Below are positions 1 through 9,343 of a stretch of DNA of 64,000 nt, in pieces; position 1 is the first letter of the stretch; every line of letters starts with the position of its first letter. The stretch covers positions 434,001-498,000 of the forward strand of contig NZ_QQVY01000001.1 in the NCBI RefSeq assembly GCF_003590715.1, written 5' to 3'. The notes under the pieces are model-generated. The model worked only from the letters and a program-made list of their open reading frames with translations. It was not told where the DNA came from and searched no databases. This stretch comes from Paracoccus sp. JM45. GTDB taxonomy: Bacteria; Pseudomonadota; Alphaproteobacteria; Rhodobacterales; Rhodobacteraceae. The translations under genes were made by a program, and so were the position numbers.

Positions 1-265
1 TCAGCGGACCTGTGCACCGGTTGGCCAGCATCTGCCCGTTCAGGGTAATTGCGACGGGAAAGCTGTCCTTGCCTTCCCTGATCTGTTCACCGCCAAGGAC
101 CAGATTTGCGGCCACCACATCGGCAAACCAGACAAGCGCACCCGCATGGATTGCACCGAAAGGATTCACCACGCCTGCATCGACCTGCATCTCTCCTTCG
201 GCCTCGGCCTCGCTGACGCCGGTGATATCGAACGCGATCTGTCCCGAAAGGCTGCGTTCTGCCAT
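1..265 (-). CDS. PaaI-type hotdog thioesterase (3' end outside window)
   Basis: The start is ATG at 263-265 and the frame stays open to the left edge, so about 88 N-terminal codons are visible and the C-terminus is missing. The peptide contains NPFGAIHAGALVWFADVVAA at about residues 35-54. This matches the hotdog-fold acyl-CoA thioesterase signature, where an N/D-x-x-G-x-x-HGG/HAG segment leads into the long central helix that carries the catalytic acid. Members hydrolyse aryl- or acyl-CoA thioesters in the cytoplasm. The substrate cannot be assigned, and no pathway partner is visible. The family call is fairly secure; the exact enzyme is unknown. Confidence 0.7.
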   Translation of the reverse strand, partial: MAERSLSGQIAFDITGVSEAEAEGEMQVDAGVVNPFGAIHAGALVWFADVVAANLVLGGEQIREGKDSFPVAITLNGQMLANRCTGPL

Positions 266-357
266 AAGAAGGCCCCCTTTTCATCTTTGTAAATTCAGGA
301 CAGTAACGCAGGCAGACCGGCATCCGGTCCACCCGCATCACGCGAATTCGGTGTAAC

Positions 358-1221
358 TTACGTCAAACGTGCAATCAGCGCCGAGGTGTCCCAGCGCCCC
401 CCGCCCATTTTCTGCACATCCTTGTAGAATTGATCGACCAGTGCCGTGACCGGCAGGGCCGCATTGATCTGGTCACCGGTGGCCAGACAGATGGCCAGAT
501 CCTTACGCATCCAGTCAACGGCGAACCCATGCTCGAAATGTCCCTGAGCCATGGTTTTATGGCGGTTGACCATCTGCCAGCTGCCTGCGGCACCCTGACT
601 GATCACCTCGACCACATCGGCGATGTCCAATCCGGCCTTTTCCGCAAAGGCCAGCGATTCCGACAACCCCTGCACCAATCCGGCAATGGCGATCTGGTTG
701 CACATCTTCGTCATCTGGCCCGCGCCGACATCGCCCATCAGCCGGCATATCTTGGCATAGGCATCAATTACCGGGGCCGCGCGGTCGAAATCTGCCTGCG
801 CCCCGCCGCACATCACCGACAGCTGGCCGTTTTCGGCCCCCGCCTGCCCGCCCGAGACCGGCGCATCGACATAGCCGATGCCCGCCTTCGCCGCTGCCTG
901 CGCCAATTCGCGCGTTACCTGCGCGGAAACGGTGGTGTGATCGACAAAAACCGCGCCTTGGGACATTCCGGCGAATGCTCCATCAGGGCCAAGACAGATT
1001 TCGCGCAGATCGTCGTCATTGCCCACGCAGGCCATCACGAAATCCATACCTTGCGCTGCCTGACGTGGTGTCGGCATGTGGTTGCCCTGATACCGGTCGA
1101 CCCAAGCCTGTGCTTTTGTGTCGGTGCGGTTAAAGACTGTCACCTCATGTCCGGCCTGGACAAGATGCCCCGCCATCGGAAAACCCATCACGCCCAACCC
1201 CAGAAACGCCGTCTTCGCCAC
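358..1221 (-). CDS. NAD(P)-dependent beta-hydroxyacid dehydrogenase (3-hydroxyisobutyrate dehydrogenase family)
   Basis: This is a 287-residue cytoplasmic oxidoreductase of the 3-hydroxyisobutyrate / tartronate-semialdehyde reductase family. The N-terminal Rossmann motif GLGVMG is followed by the substrate-binding signature DAPVSGG with the usual G-x-L-x-x-M-x-GG continuation. The catalytic lysine lies in GAGQMTKMCNQ, and the C-terminal all-helical domain is complete. I start it at GTG 1219-1221 because AGGAG sits six bases upstream; an in-frame ATG at 1236 overlaps that ribosome site and is less likely. It is divergent from the penicillin-acylase-family gene. The substrate (3-hydroxyisobutyrate, tartronate semialdehyde, glyoxylate or succinic semialdehyde) cannot be decided from motifs. 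Confidence 0.8.
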   Translation of the reverse strand: MAKTAFLGLGVMGFPMAGHLVQAGHEVTVFNRTDTKAQAWVDRYQGNHMPTPRQAAQGMDFVMACVGNDDDLREICLGPDGAFAGMSQGAVFVDHTTVSAQVTRELAQAAAKAGIGYVDAPVSGGQAGAENGQLSVMCGGAQADFDRAAPVIDAYAKICRLMGDVGAGQMTKMCNQIAIAGLVQGLSESLAFAEKAGLDIADVVEVISQGAAGSWQMVNRHKTMAQGHFEHGFAVDWMRKDLAICLATGDQINAALPVTALVDQFYKDVQKMGGGRWDTSALIARLT

Positions 1222-1359
1222 GCTCTTCTCCTGCATGCTTGATCTGTCAGATGTCCCCGGCGCGTTGAACTGGCCGCAGACCTGTCTTATGCAACACCAT
1301 CACCCGCGCGCATTCGGGTCAACCCGTGCCGCGCCCTCTGCCCAAGGAACTGCCCCCGC

Positions 1360-3765
1360 ATGCTGACTATGTTCCGCTGGCTTCTTCGTCTGACCGTCGC
1401 GCTGATCGTCCTGCTGGTTCTGACCGTCGTGTTGATCTGGTATTTCGCGGTCCGGTCGCTGCCCGATTACGATGCCACCTATGACGTCAAAGGGATCACC
1501 GCCCCCGTCGAGATTGTCCGCTCGACCGAGGATGTGCCCCATATCTTCGGCCAGTCGGATGAGGATGTCTTCTTCGCCCTTGGCCTTGCGCATGCGCAGG
1601 ACAGACTGTTCCAGATGACGCTGCTGCGTCGTGCCGCCCAAGGCCGTCTGGCCGAGGTGCACGGCACCCGCGCCCTGCCGGCCGATGATCTGGTCCGCAG
1701 GCTGGGACTGTACCGCAATGCCCAAGCCTCGCTTCAGGTGCAGAACCCGCAGACCCGTGCCGCGCTGACCGCCTATGCGGCGGGCGTGAACCAATGGATC
1801 AGCATCGTCAACGAAGGCGCCAAGGGCCGTGGTGCGCCCGAGTTCTTCCTGTTTCCCGATGTCATCGCCTATTGGCAGCCCGCCGATTCGCTGGCCATCC
1901 TGAAACTGATCGCGGCGGCCAGTTCCGATGCCGCCAAATCCGAAATATTGCGCGCCCGCCTGTCGCTGGCATGGCCCGAACACGGCCCCGAGGTGGTATC
2001 GGGTTCCAATACCCCCACCTATGCCTCGCTTTTTCCGGGTGCGCGCTTGGGCACGCCCGAACGCCGCCAGCGCAATGACGGCGCGGATCAGCCGCTCGGG
2101 TTTTTGCGGCCCGGAATGCTCCTGGGCGGGAATGCCTTTGCCGCGGCCCCCGAACGCACTGCCGCGGGTGGCACCTTGGTGGCCAACGACCTGCATGCGG
2201 GTCTGACGGCACCGTCGCTTTATTATCTGGCGCGGCTGGAACTGGGCACGGGCGGCGTGATCGGCGCGACCATTCCGGGCATTCCGCTGGTGCTGTCGGG
2301 ACGGTCGGCCAGCCTGTCATGGGCGATGACCCCCACGGCCATCGACGACGCCGATATCGCAATCGAGGAAGTGCAGCCGGGCAACCCCGACCGCTATCGT
2401 GGCCCTCAGGGCTGGACGGCGTTCCAAACCCGCAAAGAGGTGATCCGCGTTCTTGATGCCCCGCCCCGCACAATCACGCTGCGCGACACATTGAACGGCC
2501 CTGTGGTGCCGGCGCTGGACGAAGGTCTGCGCGATGTGACCCCCATCGGCCATGTGGCGGCCCTGCGCTGGACCGGATTGTCACGTCAGGACGGCACCAT
2601 GTCGGCGCTGATGTCGATGATGCGGTCCCAAGACCCGCAAGAGGCCACCCGCGCCCTGTCCGGTGTCGTGGCACCTGCCATCAATGTCACACTGGCCGAC
2701 CAGAAGAATGTCTCGCACGTGATGGCGGGGGCGTTGCCGACACGCAGCCCCGACCATCCGACCAAGGGCCTTTTGCCCAGCCCCGGATGGCTGGCAGAAA
2801 CCGCATGGCAGGGCGCGACATCGCTGACCAGCACCGCGCAGGAACCCGAAAGCGGCGTGTCCTTCACGACCGAGGAACCGCAGGCCAGCGCGGTCCGGAT
2901 CGGACGCCTGAAACGCCTGCTGGACGACCGAGAGGTCCATTCCCGCGACAGCTTTATTGCCGCACAGTTGGATATTGTCAGCCCTGCCGCACGCAGTCTG
3001 TTGCCACTGGTGGGGGCCGATCTGTGGTTCACCGGCGAACCCGCAGCCCCCGGCACCACCCAACGCCAGCGTCAGGACGCCCTGTCCCTGCTGGCCGAAT
3101 GGGATGGCGCCATGAGCGAGCATCTGCCCGAACCCGTCATCTACACCGCATGGATGGCGGCCCTTCAGGACCGTTTGATCCGCGACGAGATCGGCCCGTT
3201 GTCCGATGACATCACCCGCCTTCAGCCGCAGTTCATCGAATCGGTGTTCCGTAACCGCAACGGTGCTGGCCGCTGGTGCGATATCGTCCAGAGCGCCGCG
3301 ACCGAGGATTGCACCACCATCGCCCGTCAGGCGCTGGACCGCGCCATCCTTGATCTGACGGCGGAATTCGGACCCGATGTGACAAGCTGGCGGTGGGGCG
3401 ATCTGCATTCCGCCACCCATCAGCATCCGGGCCTGGGCGATACGCGCGCCTTGGGCTGGATCACAAATATCACGCAGAACATCTCGGGCGGAGATTTCAC
3501 TGTCGCGGCCAGCGGTCTGCTGGGCACAGATCCGGACCCCCTCCGTGCGCTGTCCGGTGCGGGGTATCGGGGGGTCTATGATTTGGCCGATCCCGACAGC
3601 TCGGTCTTTATCGTCTCGACCGGTCAGTCGGGGCACCCGCTGTCGCGTCATTATGACGATATGGCGGGGCTGTGGCGTCGCGGTGAATATGTCGGCATGT
3701 CGCTGGACCCCGACCTTGCGCGGGCGGCGGCGGCGGGGATCACTCATCTGAACCCGATCCCCTGA
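1360..3765 (+). CDS. Penicillin acylase family protein, probably catalytically inactive
   Basis: This 801-residue protein has an N-terminal membrane anchor or signal (hydrophobic residues about 9-30), then the alpha- and beta-chain regions of the Ntn-hydrolase penicillin/AHL acylase family. Family landmarks are present: the FxLGLAHAQDRLFQM region, the TLVANDLHAGL segment and the LSW motif. Key residues differ. The nucleophile serine that normally precedes Asn at the beta-chain start is Gly257 (GGNAF). The oxyanion-hole position after LSWAMT is Pro325. The usual ANN motif reads TEE at residues 504-506. By established mechanism the serine both performs autocleavage and attacks the amide, so this copy should neither mature nor hydrolyse. 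Alignment is by eye. An AAGGA site precedes ATG 1360. Confidence 0.8.
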   Translation: MLTMFRWLLRLTVALIVLLVLTVVLIWYFAVRSLPDYDATYDVKGITAPVEIVRSTEDVPHIFGQSDEDVFFALGLAHAQDRLFQMTLLRRAAQGRLAEVHGTRALPADDLVRRLGLYRNAQASLQVQNPQTRAALTAYAAGVNQWISIVNEGAKGRGAPEFFLFPDVIAYWQPADSLAILKLIAAASSDAAKSEILRARLSLAWPEHGPEVVSGSNTPTYASLFPGARLGTPERRQRNDGADQPLGFLRPGMLLGGNAFAAAPERTAAGGTLVANDLHAGLTAPSLYYLARLELGTGGVIGATIPGIPLVLSGRSASLSWAMTPTAIDDADIAIEEVQPGNPDRYRGPQGWTAFQTRKEVIRVLDAPPRTITLRDTLNGPVVPALDEGLRDVTPIGHVAALRWTGLSRQDGTMSALMSMMRSQDPQEATRALSGVVAPAINVTLADQKNVSHVMAGALPTRSPDHPTKGLLPSPGWLAETAWQGATSLTSTAQEPESGVSFTTEEPQASAVRIGRLKRLLDDREVHSRDSFIAAQLDIVSPAARSLLPLVGADLWFTGEPAAPGTTQRQRQDALSLLAEWDGAMSEHLPEPVIYTAWMAALQDRLIRDEIGPLSDDITRLQPQFIESVFRNRNGAGRWCDIVQSAATEDCTTIARQALDRAILDLTAEFGPDVTSWRWGDLHSATHQHPGLGDTRALGWITNITQNISGGDFTVAASGLLGTDPDPLRALSGAGYRGVYDLADPDSSVFIVSTGQSGHPLSRHYDDMAGLWRRGEYVGMSLDPDLARAAAAGITHLNPIP

Positions 3766-3770
3766 ATGCA

Positions 3771-3797
3771 AAAACGGGGGCCTTTGGCCCCCGTTTT
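3771..3797. terminator. Bidirectional intrinsic terminator between convergent genes
   Basis: A perfect 12-bp stem (AAAACGGGGGCC / GGCCCCCGTTTT) with a TTT loop lies between the acylase-family gene and lpdA. The A and T runs at the stem ends provide a U tract for transcripts in either direction. Confidence 0.9.
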
Positions 3798-3819
3798 CAA
3801 TTCCGCAATCCGTAAAGGA

Positions 3820-5211
3820 TCAGAAGTGGATGGCGCGCCCATAAGCGTCCAGCACCGATTCATGCATCATTTCTGACAGGGTCGGGTGCGGGAAAACAGT
3901 TTCCATCAGGTCTGCTTCGGTCGTTTCCAGCTGGCGTCCGATGACATAGCCCTGAATCAGTTCCGTCACCTCGGCACCGACCATATGTGCGCCCAGCAAT
4001 TCGCCGGTTTTTGCGTCAAAGATGGTTTTTACCATGCCTTCGGGTTCGCCAAGCGCAATGGCCTTGCCGTTGCCGACAAAGGGGAATTTGCCGACCTTGA
4101 TGTCCAGACCGGCTTCCTTGGCCTTCGCCTCGGTCATGCCGACGGATGCGACCTGCGGGTTGCAATAGGTGCAACCGGCGATGCTGCCTGGCTTGATCGG
4201 ATGCGGTTTGCCGCCCGCGACCAGTTCGGCCACCATCATGCCTTCGTGGCTGGCTTTATGGGCCAACCAAGGCGCGCCTGCCAGATCGCCGATGGCATAG
4301 ACGCCCTCGACGCCGGTGCGGCAATATTCGTCGGTGACGACATGGGTGCGGTCGACCTTGATGCCAGCCGCTTCCAGACCCAGACCTTCGGTATTGCCGA
4401 CGATGCCGACAGCCGAGATGACGGTGTCGAATTCCATCGTTTCGGTCTTGCCGCCTGCCTCGATATGGGCGGTGACCTTGTCACCCTTGCGGTCCAGCTT
4501 CTTGACGGTCGCCTTTTCGCGGATCGTCATGCCTTGTTTGACGAATTGCTTCTTGGCGAAGGCGCTGATTTCGGCATCTTCGACCGGCAGCACGCGGTCC
4601 ATAACCTCGACCACGGTGGTATCTGCACCCAGCGTATTGAAGAAGCTAGCGAATTCGATGCCGATTGCACCCGAACCGATCACCAACAGCTTCTTGGGCA
4701 TATGTGGCGGGTTCAGCGCGTGCTTGTAGTTCCAGACCAGCTTGCCATCCGGTTCCAGCCCGGGCAGTTCGCGGGCGCGCGCGCCGGTGGCCAGAATGAT
4801 CGACTTGGCGGTGATTTCCTCGGTGCCTTTGTCGGTTTTGACGGTGACCTTGCCTTTACCGGCAAGCGTCGCCTCGCCCATGATGGTCGTCACCTTGTTC
4901 TTTTTGAACAGGTGCCCGATGCCACCGGACAGTTGTTTGGCCACGCCGCGCGACCGCGCAACGACGGCTGGCAGGTCATAGCCGATCTTATCCGCAGACA
5001 GACCAAAATCTTTCGCACGCTCCATCAGGTGAAACACCTCGGCGCTGCGTAGCAATGCTTTCGTGGGAATACAGCCCCAGTTGAGGCAAATGCCCCCCAG
5101 ATGCTCACGCTCGATGCAGGCCACTTTCAGGCCAAGCTGCGCGCCCCGGATCGCGGCGACGTAACCGCCAGGTCCGGCACCAATCACCACCATGTCGAAA
5201 TTCTGGGCCAT
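3820..5211 (-). CDS. lpdA: Dihydrolipoyl dehydrogenase (E3)
   Basis: This 463-residue FAD flavoprotein reoxidises dihydrolipoamide of 2-oxoacid dehydrogenase or glycine-cleavage complexes with NAD+. Visible features are the FAD-binding GAGPGG at residues 11-16, the redox disulfide in GGICLNWGCIP (Cys42/Cys47), the NAD-binding GSGAIGIEFASFF segment, the second FAD motif YAIGDLAG, and the C-terminal His-Glu pair in FPHPTLSEMMHE. I choose ATG 5209-5211 because GGGGGA lies four bases upstream; a preceding ATG at 5214 is too close to it. Length fits the family. No E1 or E2 gene is adjacent, so the partner complex is not revealed by context. Confidence 0.93.
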   Translation of the reverse strand: MAQNFDMVVIGAGPGGYVAAIRGAQLGLKVACIEREHLGGICLNWGCIPTKALLRSAEVFHLMERAKDFGLSADKIGYDLPAVVARSRGVAKQLSGGIGHLFKKNKVTTIMGEATLAGKGKVTVKTDKGTEEITAKSIILATGARARELPGLEPDGKLVWNYKHALNPPHMPKKLLVIGSGAIGIEFASFFNTLGADTTVVEVMDRVLPVEDAEISAFAKKQFVKQGMTIREKATVKKLDRKGDKVTAHIEAGGKTETMEFDTVISAVGIVGNTEGLGLEAAGIKVDRTHVVTDEYCRTGVEGVYAIGDLAGAPWLAHKASHEGMMVAELVAGGKPHPIKPGSIAGCTYCNPQVASVGMTEAKAKEAGLDIKVGKFPFVGNGKAIALGEPEGMVKTIFDAKTGELLGAHMVGAEVTELIQGYVIGRQLETTEADLMETVFPHPTLSEMMHESVLDAYGRAIHF

Positions 5212-5286
5212 CATGTCCCCCGCTGACAAAGAATAGTTCAGCGTTAAACGATTTGCCGCAGGGCGGCAAGTCGAGGGACAGATGCG

Positions 5287-6546
5287 TCAGCTGGCCAGTG
5301 CTTCGGGTTCGGGATCATCGGATTGCGCCTCGTCCAGCACAGCCTCGACCGCGATGGGTGTCGCGGTCGGGTTGATGACGGCATAACTGCCCTGTTCGTC
5401 GGGCGTCAGGGCACGACGCTGTGTCGAACGCCATCCGGCATAGACCGTCAGGGCCAGCAACAGCACGCCCATATAGATCCAGTAACCATCCGGCCCCAGC
5501 AGCCCCATCAGCCAACCGGTGATGATCGGACCGCCCATCGACCCCAGACCATAGATGAACATCAACCCTGCCGAGGCAGAGGCCATATCCGACTGGTCCA
5601 GATAGTCGTTGGTATAGGCCAGCAGCAGCGCGTAGATCGGGTTGGCCATGCCGCCCATGATCCCGCCTGCGATGATCAGACCAAGGGTTCCGGGCTGCAA
5701 CGCCACCACCACCAGCGACAGGATACCACCACCGGCTGCCAGAAACAGCACAAGGCGACGACGGTCGTAACGGTCGGAAATCCAGCCGATCGGATATTGT
5801 AGGATCAACCCGCCCGCATAGATTGCCGCCACAAAGATCGAAATTTGCGCCACCGACAGCCCGATCACCGCGCCCCAGACCGACGACATCCCCGACAGCG
5901 AGGCCAGCACGCCCCCCATCAGGAAAATCCCCACGCAGCCCAGCGGCGACGCGCGGTAGAGATCACCGAATGACATCCGCTTGATCGTCTCGAACGGGGG
6001 TGCAGGCGTGGCAGACAGCAGAATGGGCGTAAAGGCCAGCGACACCAGCACTGACGGAATGACGAACAGCAGGTAACCCGCAGGGTCGCCGACGTTCAGC
6101 AAAGCCTGCGCCACAACAATGCCCAACAGCTGGACAATCATATACAGCGACAGCGACGTCCCGCGATTGGCGTTGGTCGAACCCGCGTTCAGCCAGCTTT
6201 CTGCCGTAATATACACACCGCAGAAACAATAGCCCAACAGGACGCGCAGCAGGGTCCAAGCGATCCAGTGCGGCTCAACCGCAAACAGGATCAATGCCGC
6301 CGAAATCAAAGAGCCCAGCGCCGCAAAGACCCGGACGTGACCCACATTCTTGATCAGCCCCGGCACGGTCAGGCTACCGAACAGGAAGCCGCCATAGTAA
6401 CCGGCCATAACCACCGACATCAGGAAGGTCGGGATATCCTCGATCCCGCCGCGGATACCCAGCAATGTCCCTTGCATACCGTTGCCGACCATCAGCAGCA
6501 TAATGCCAAGCAGCAATGGCCAAGTTGTGCGCAACACCGAAATCAT
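5287..6546 (-). CDS. MFS transporter, YcaD-like
   Basis: This is a 419-residue inner-membrane protein with about twelve hydrophobic segments in two six-helix halves. The MFS loop between helices 2 and 3 is degenerate, while the second-half GWISDRYDRRR loop is clear. The AESWLN segment after the fourth helix is typical of the YcaD-like subgroup. The polar, acidic C-terminal tail is cytoplasmic. It follows queA on the same strand at a distance of about 90 bases. The substrate is unknown; members of this subgroup are annotated loosely as sugar or drug transporters and the sequence offers no basis to choose. Confidence 0.8.
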   Translation of the reverse strand: MISVLRTTWPLLLGIMLLMVGNGMQGTLLGIRGGIEDIPTFLMSVVMAGYYGGFLFGSLTVPGLIKNVGHVRVFAALGSLISAALILFAVEPHWIAWTLLRVLLGYCFCGVYITAESWLNAGSTNANRGTSLSLYMIVQLLGIVVAQALLNVGDPAGYLLFVIPSVLVSLAFTPILLSATPAPPFETIKRMSFGDLYRASPLGCVGIFLMGGVLASLSGMSSVWGAVIGLSVAQISIFVAAIYAGGLILQYPIGWISDRYDRRRLVLFLAAGGGILSLVVVALQPGTLGLIIAGGIMGGMANPIYALLLAYTNDYLDQSDMASASAGLMFIYGLGSMGGPIITGWLMGLLGPDGYWIYMGVLLLALTVYAGWRSTQRRALTPDEQGSYAVINPTATPIAVEAVLDEAQSDDPEPEALAS

Positions 6547-6634
6547 CGCGGGTCTCGTTTCGTCAGAGGTTATAAATAGGGCTATCGTGCTGCCCTATTC
6601 GCCCAAAGCCCGCGATGCCAGTCGGAAAACGACC

Positions 6635-7681
6635 TTAAGGGATCAGCAGCGACGCATCGCCGTAACTGAAGAAGCGATACTGCCTTGCCAGCGCATGTGC
6701 ATAGATCGATTTGATTTTTTCCTGCCCCATGACGGCTGAAACCAGCATCATCAGGGTGGATTTGGGCAGGTGGAAATTCGTCATCAGGGCATCGGTCACC
6801 CGGAAGTGATGGCCCGGATAGATGAAGATATCTGTCGTTCCCTGAAACGGCGCGACAATTCCGTCCTCGGTCGCAGCTGATTCGATCAGGCGCAGCGCCG
6901 TGGTGCCGACGGGAATCACGCGGCGGCCTTCCGATTTGGCGCGGGTGATTGCAGCGGCGGCATCGGCGCAGACCTCGCCCCATTCGGCATGCATGCGGTG
7001 GGTTGTGACATCCTCGACCTTGACGGGCAGGAAGGTGCCTGCACCGACGTGCAGGGTCACATGGACGAATTCCACACCCTTGTCTTTCAATGCCTGCAAC
7101 AGCGGCGCGTCGAAATGCAGACTGGCGGTCGGGGCGGCAACTGCGCCGCTGTTGGCGGCCCAGACCGTCTGGTAATCCTGATGATCCTGCTCGTCAGGGG
7201 CCCGCAGCGTGGCAATATAGGGCGGCAAGGGCATCGCACCGACCTGCGCCAGCGCCTCGTCAAAGGCATCGCCCGTCGCGTCGAAGACCAGCCGCAAACC
7301 GCCGTCGGCAATTTCGGCCACCGTGGCGGACAGGGCATCACCGAAATGGATCACCTCGCCCTCGCGCAGTTTACGCAGGGGTTTGGCAAGTGCACGCCAG
7401 CCCTCGGCTGCGGGTTCCAGCAAGGTCACCTCGATCTTGGCGGTGACATCCCCCTGCGCCGAGGCACGATGCCGCTGTCCTGTCAGGCGCGCAGGGATGA
7501 CCTTGGTGTCATTCAACACCAGAACATCCCCCGCCTTCAGGATATCGGGCAGGTCACTGACATGGCGGTCGGCAATGTCATCCCCCTGCGCCAGCAACAG
7601 TCGGGCCGAGCTGCGCGGCTTGGCAGGACGCGTGGCAATCAGCGTTTCGGGCAGGTCGAAATCGAAATCAGAGAGTTTCAT
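6635..7681 (-). CDS. queA: S-adenosylmethionine:tRNA ribosyltransferase-isomerase
   Basis: This 348-residue cytoplasmic enzyme transfers and isomerises the ribosyl group of SAM onto 7-aminomethyl-7-deazaguanine at tRNA position 34, giving epoxyqueuosine. It starts [11 protein letters not shown], and shows [14 protein letters not shown], the [12 protein letters not shown] block, the LHVGAGTF motif and the C-terminal [16 protein letters not shown] block; all are hallmarks of QueA. An upstream in-frame start would add 12 Arg-rich residues not seen in the family, so ATG 7679-7681 is preferred. It is divergent from bfd. Confidence 0.95.
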   Translation of the reverse strand: MKLSDFDFDLPETLIATRPAKPRSSARLLLAQGDDIADRHVSDLPDILKAGDVLVLNDTKVIPARLTGQRHRASAQGDVTAKIEVTLLEPAAEGWRALAKPLRKLREGEVIHFGDALSATVAEIADGGLRLVFDATGDAFDEALAQVGAMPLPPYIATLRAPDEQDHQDYQTVWAANSGAVAAPTASLHFDAPLLQALKDKGVEFVHVTLHVGAGTFLPVKVEDVTTHRMHAEWGEVCADAAAAITRAKSEGRRVIPVGTTALRLIESAATEDGIVAPFQGTTDIFIYPGHHFRVTDALMTNFHLPKSTLMMLVSAVMGQEKIKSIYAHALARQYRFFSYGDASLLIP

Positions 7682-7798
7682 GAAGCGGCTTCTGCGCCGT
7701 CGGTTGCAATCCGTCAAGCACCCGTGATGTCCAAGTAAAAATGTCGGACTTTACATAACCAACCAATTCGGTCAGATTATCCGCAGTCAGGAGGCCCT

Positions 7799-8092
7799 AT
7801 GATCGTTTGTCATTGCACCGGAATCTCAGATCGCGACATCACGGCGGCCATCGACTGGATGCGCACTTCTGATCCGCAAACGATTATCACCCCCGGCAAG
7901 ATCTATCATGCCCTTGGAAAACGTGCTGATTGCGGCGGCTGTATGCCACTGTTTCTGGACACCATGCGCGCCTGCGATAAGGTAGGGGTCGCACCGCCAA
8001 TTTTGCGGGCCAGAACAGATAGCAAGAAGGATTCCCCCCATGAAGGGCGACGCCAAGGTCATCGAATTTCTGAACGCCGCGCTGCGGTCTGA
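7799..8092 (+). CDS. bfd: Bacterioferritin-associated ferredoxin
   Basis: This small [2Fe-2S] protein is predicted to reduce the ferric core of bacterioferritin so that iron can be released. The ligand pattern C4-x-C6 with C45-x2-C48 (MIVCHC ... ADCGGC) and the [12 protein letters not shown] segment are diagnostic. AGGAGG precedes ATG 7799 by four bases. The frame is 97 codons, longer than the about 65-75 residue family core. Its last 17 codons overlap the 5' end of bfr in another frame, so the basic tail is partly dictated by bfr coding. The gene heads a two-gene unit with bfr. Confidence 0.88.
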   Translation: MIVCHCTGISDRDITAAIDWMRTSDPQTIITPGKIYHALGKRADCGGCMPLFLDTMRACDKVGVAPPILRARTDSKKDSPHEGRRQGHRISERRAAV

Positions 8093-8525
8093 ACTGACGG
8101 CGGTTAGCCAGTACTGGTTGCACTATCGCTTGCAGGAAGACTGGGGCTTTGGCCGCATCGCGGCAAAATCGCGCGCCGAATCAATCGAGGAAATGAACCA
8201 CGCCGATCGTCTGATCCAGCGCATCATCTTCCTTGAAGGCCATCCGAATCTGCAAAAACTTGATTCGCTGCGGATCGGCCAGAACCTGAAAGAAACGATG
8301 GAAGCGGATCTTGCCGGCGAACATGATGCCCGCAATCTGTATATCGAGGCCCGCGACCATTGCGACAGCGTCGGCGATTACGTCAGCAAGGTGCTGTTCG
8401 AAGAACTGATCGCGGATGAGGAAGGCCATATCGACTTCCTTGAAACCCAGCTGGCGCTTTACGACACCATCGGCGCACAAAACTTCGGCCATCTGAACGC
8501 CCTGCCCGCATCCGAGGCGGAATAA
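8040..8525 (+). CDS. bfr: Bacterioferritin
   Basis: This is a 161-residue ferritin-like subunit of the 24-mer haem-containing iron storage cage. Ferroxidase ligands are at the expected positions: Glu18, Glu51 and His54, plus the second-half [10 protein letters not shown] segment supplying Glu and His. Met52, the axial haem ligand shared across the dimer interface, is present in EEMNH. AGAAGGA lies about seven bases before ATG 8040 and falls inside bfd, whose stop comes 53 bases later, so the two are probably co-translated. An intrinsic terminator follows. Confidence 0.95.
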   Translation: MKGDAKVIEFLNAALRSELTAVSQYWLHYRLQEDWGFGRIAAKSRAESIEEMNHADRLIQRIIFLEGHPNLQKLDSLRIGQNLKETMEADLAGEHDARNLYIEARDHCDSVGDYVSKVLFEELIADEEGHIDFLETQLALYDTIGAQNFGHLNALPASEAE

Positions 8526-8531
8526 TTGATC

Positions 8532-8554
8532 GGGGGGCGCGAAGCCCCCCTTTT
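8532..8554 (+). terminator. Intrinsic terminator after bfr
   Basis: A GGGGGGC / GCCCCCC stem with a five-base loop (GCGAA) is followed by TTTT, seven bases after the bfr stop. The T run touches the stop of convergent gph. Confidence 0.88.
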
Positions 8555-9228
8555 CATGCCAGCCAGTCGCGCGCCAGATCGGGCAGATCGTCGAAATGGT
8601 GCAGCAACGCCTCGGGGGCCAGACGGGAAATCGCCTCGCCCTCGGGTCCGAAGGACACCAATGCCACTTTGACGCCTGCTGCCGCCGCCGTTTTGCGGTC
8701 CGTTTCCGTGTCGCCAATCAGGAATGATGCGGCGACCGTTCCCCCTGCCCGCTCAACCGCCGCCTGATAGGGACGCGGATCGGGCTTCCTGACCGGCAGC
8801 GTGTCAGCGGCAACCATCGATGCAAAGCGGTCGCGGATGCCCAATTCCCGCAGCAGTGTTTCAGCCAATGCACCCGGTTTATTGGTGCAGATCGCCAGCC
8901 GGAAACCAAGATCGTCCAGCCGGTCCAGTGCATCCAGCACACCGGGATACAGTTTGGTATGCACCGCGATACTGTCGCCGTAATGGCCCAGCAGGCTGTG
9001 GTAATCCTCATCCTCGGCCCCTGGTGGCAGCAGCGTGTCCGCAGGCATCCGCGCATAGCCCGCCCGCAGCATCGCCTTGCCACCGTGAAAGGCGATCAGC
9101 GCATCACCGACCGGATCCAGCAGATCCGCAAGCCCGCGCGCGCGAAAACACGCATTCGCCGCCGCAATCAAATCCCCCGAGGTATCCGCCAAAGTCCCGT
9201 CCAGATCGAAGACCACTGTGCCTGTCAT
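8554..9228 (-). CDS. gph: Phosphoglycolate phosphatase, HAD superfamily
   Basis: This 224-residue cytoplasmic HAD phosphatase dephosphorylates 2-phosphoglycolate, a by-product of DNA repair and of oxygenase activity. HAD motif I is FDLDGTLADT near the N-terminus (first Asp nucleophile, second Asp general acid). Motif II is the CTNKPG threonine, motif III the lysine in RKPDPRPY, and motif IV the GDTETD acids. The helical cap lies between motifs I and II. AAGGGA precedes ATG 9228. It is divergent from glmU. Related HAD phosphatases overlap in sequence, so the substrate is inferred. Confidence 0.82.
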   Translation of the reverse strand: MTGTVVFDLDGTLADTSGDLIAAANACFRARGLADLLDPVGDALIAFHGGKAMLRAGYARMPADTLLPPGAEDEDYHSLLGHYGDSIAVHTKLYPGVLDALDRLDDLGFRLAICTNKPGALAETLLRELGIRDRFASMVAADTLPVRKPDPRPYQAAVERAGGTVAASFLIGDTETDRKTAAAAGVKVALVSFGPEGEAISRLAPEALLHHFDDLPDLARDWLA

Positions 9229-9343
9229 GCCTATCCCTTACGAAACGTTCCGAAAACAAAGGTGAATGCGCCAGCCCTTTCCAGCGCGCCCCCACCCGAT
9301 TAGAACGCCAGTGAATAAATGCAAACAGGTTGATGAGGGCGGT

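Noticed and set aside
7735-7754. GTAAA ... TTTAC dyad upstream of bfd as an iron-regulator (Irr, Fur or RirA) operator
   Set aside because: Only five symmetric bases per arm with a ten-base asymmetric spacer, and it matches no iron-box consensus I can recall with confidence.
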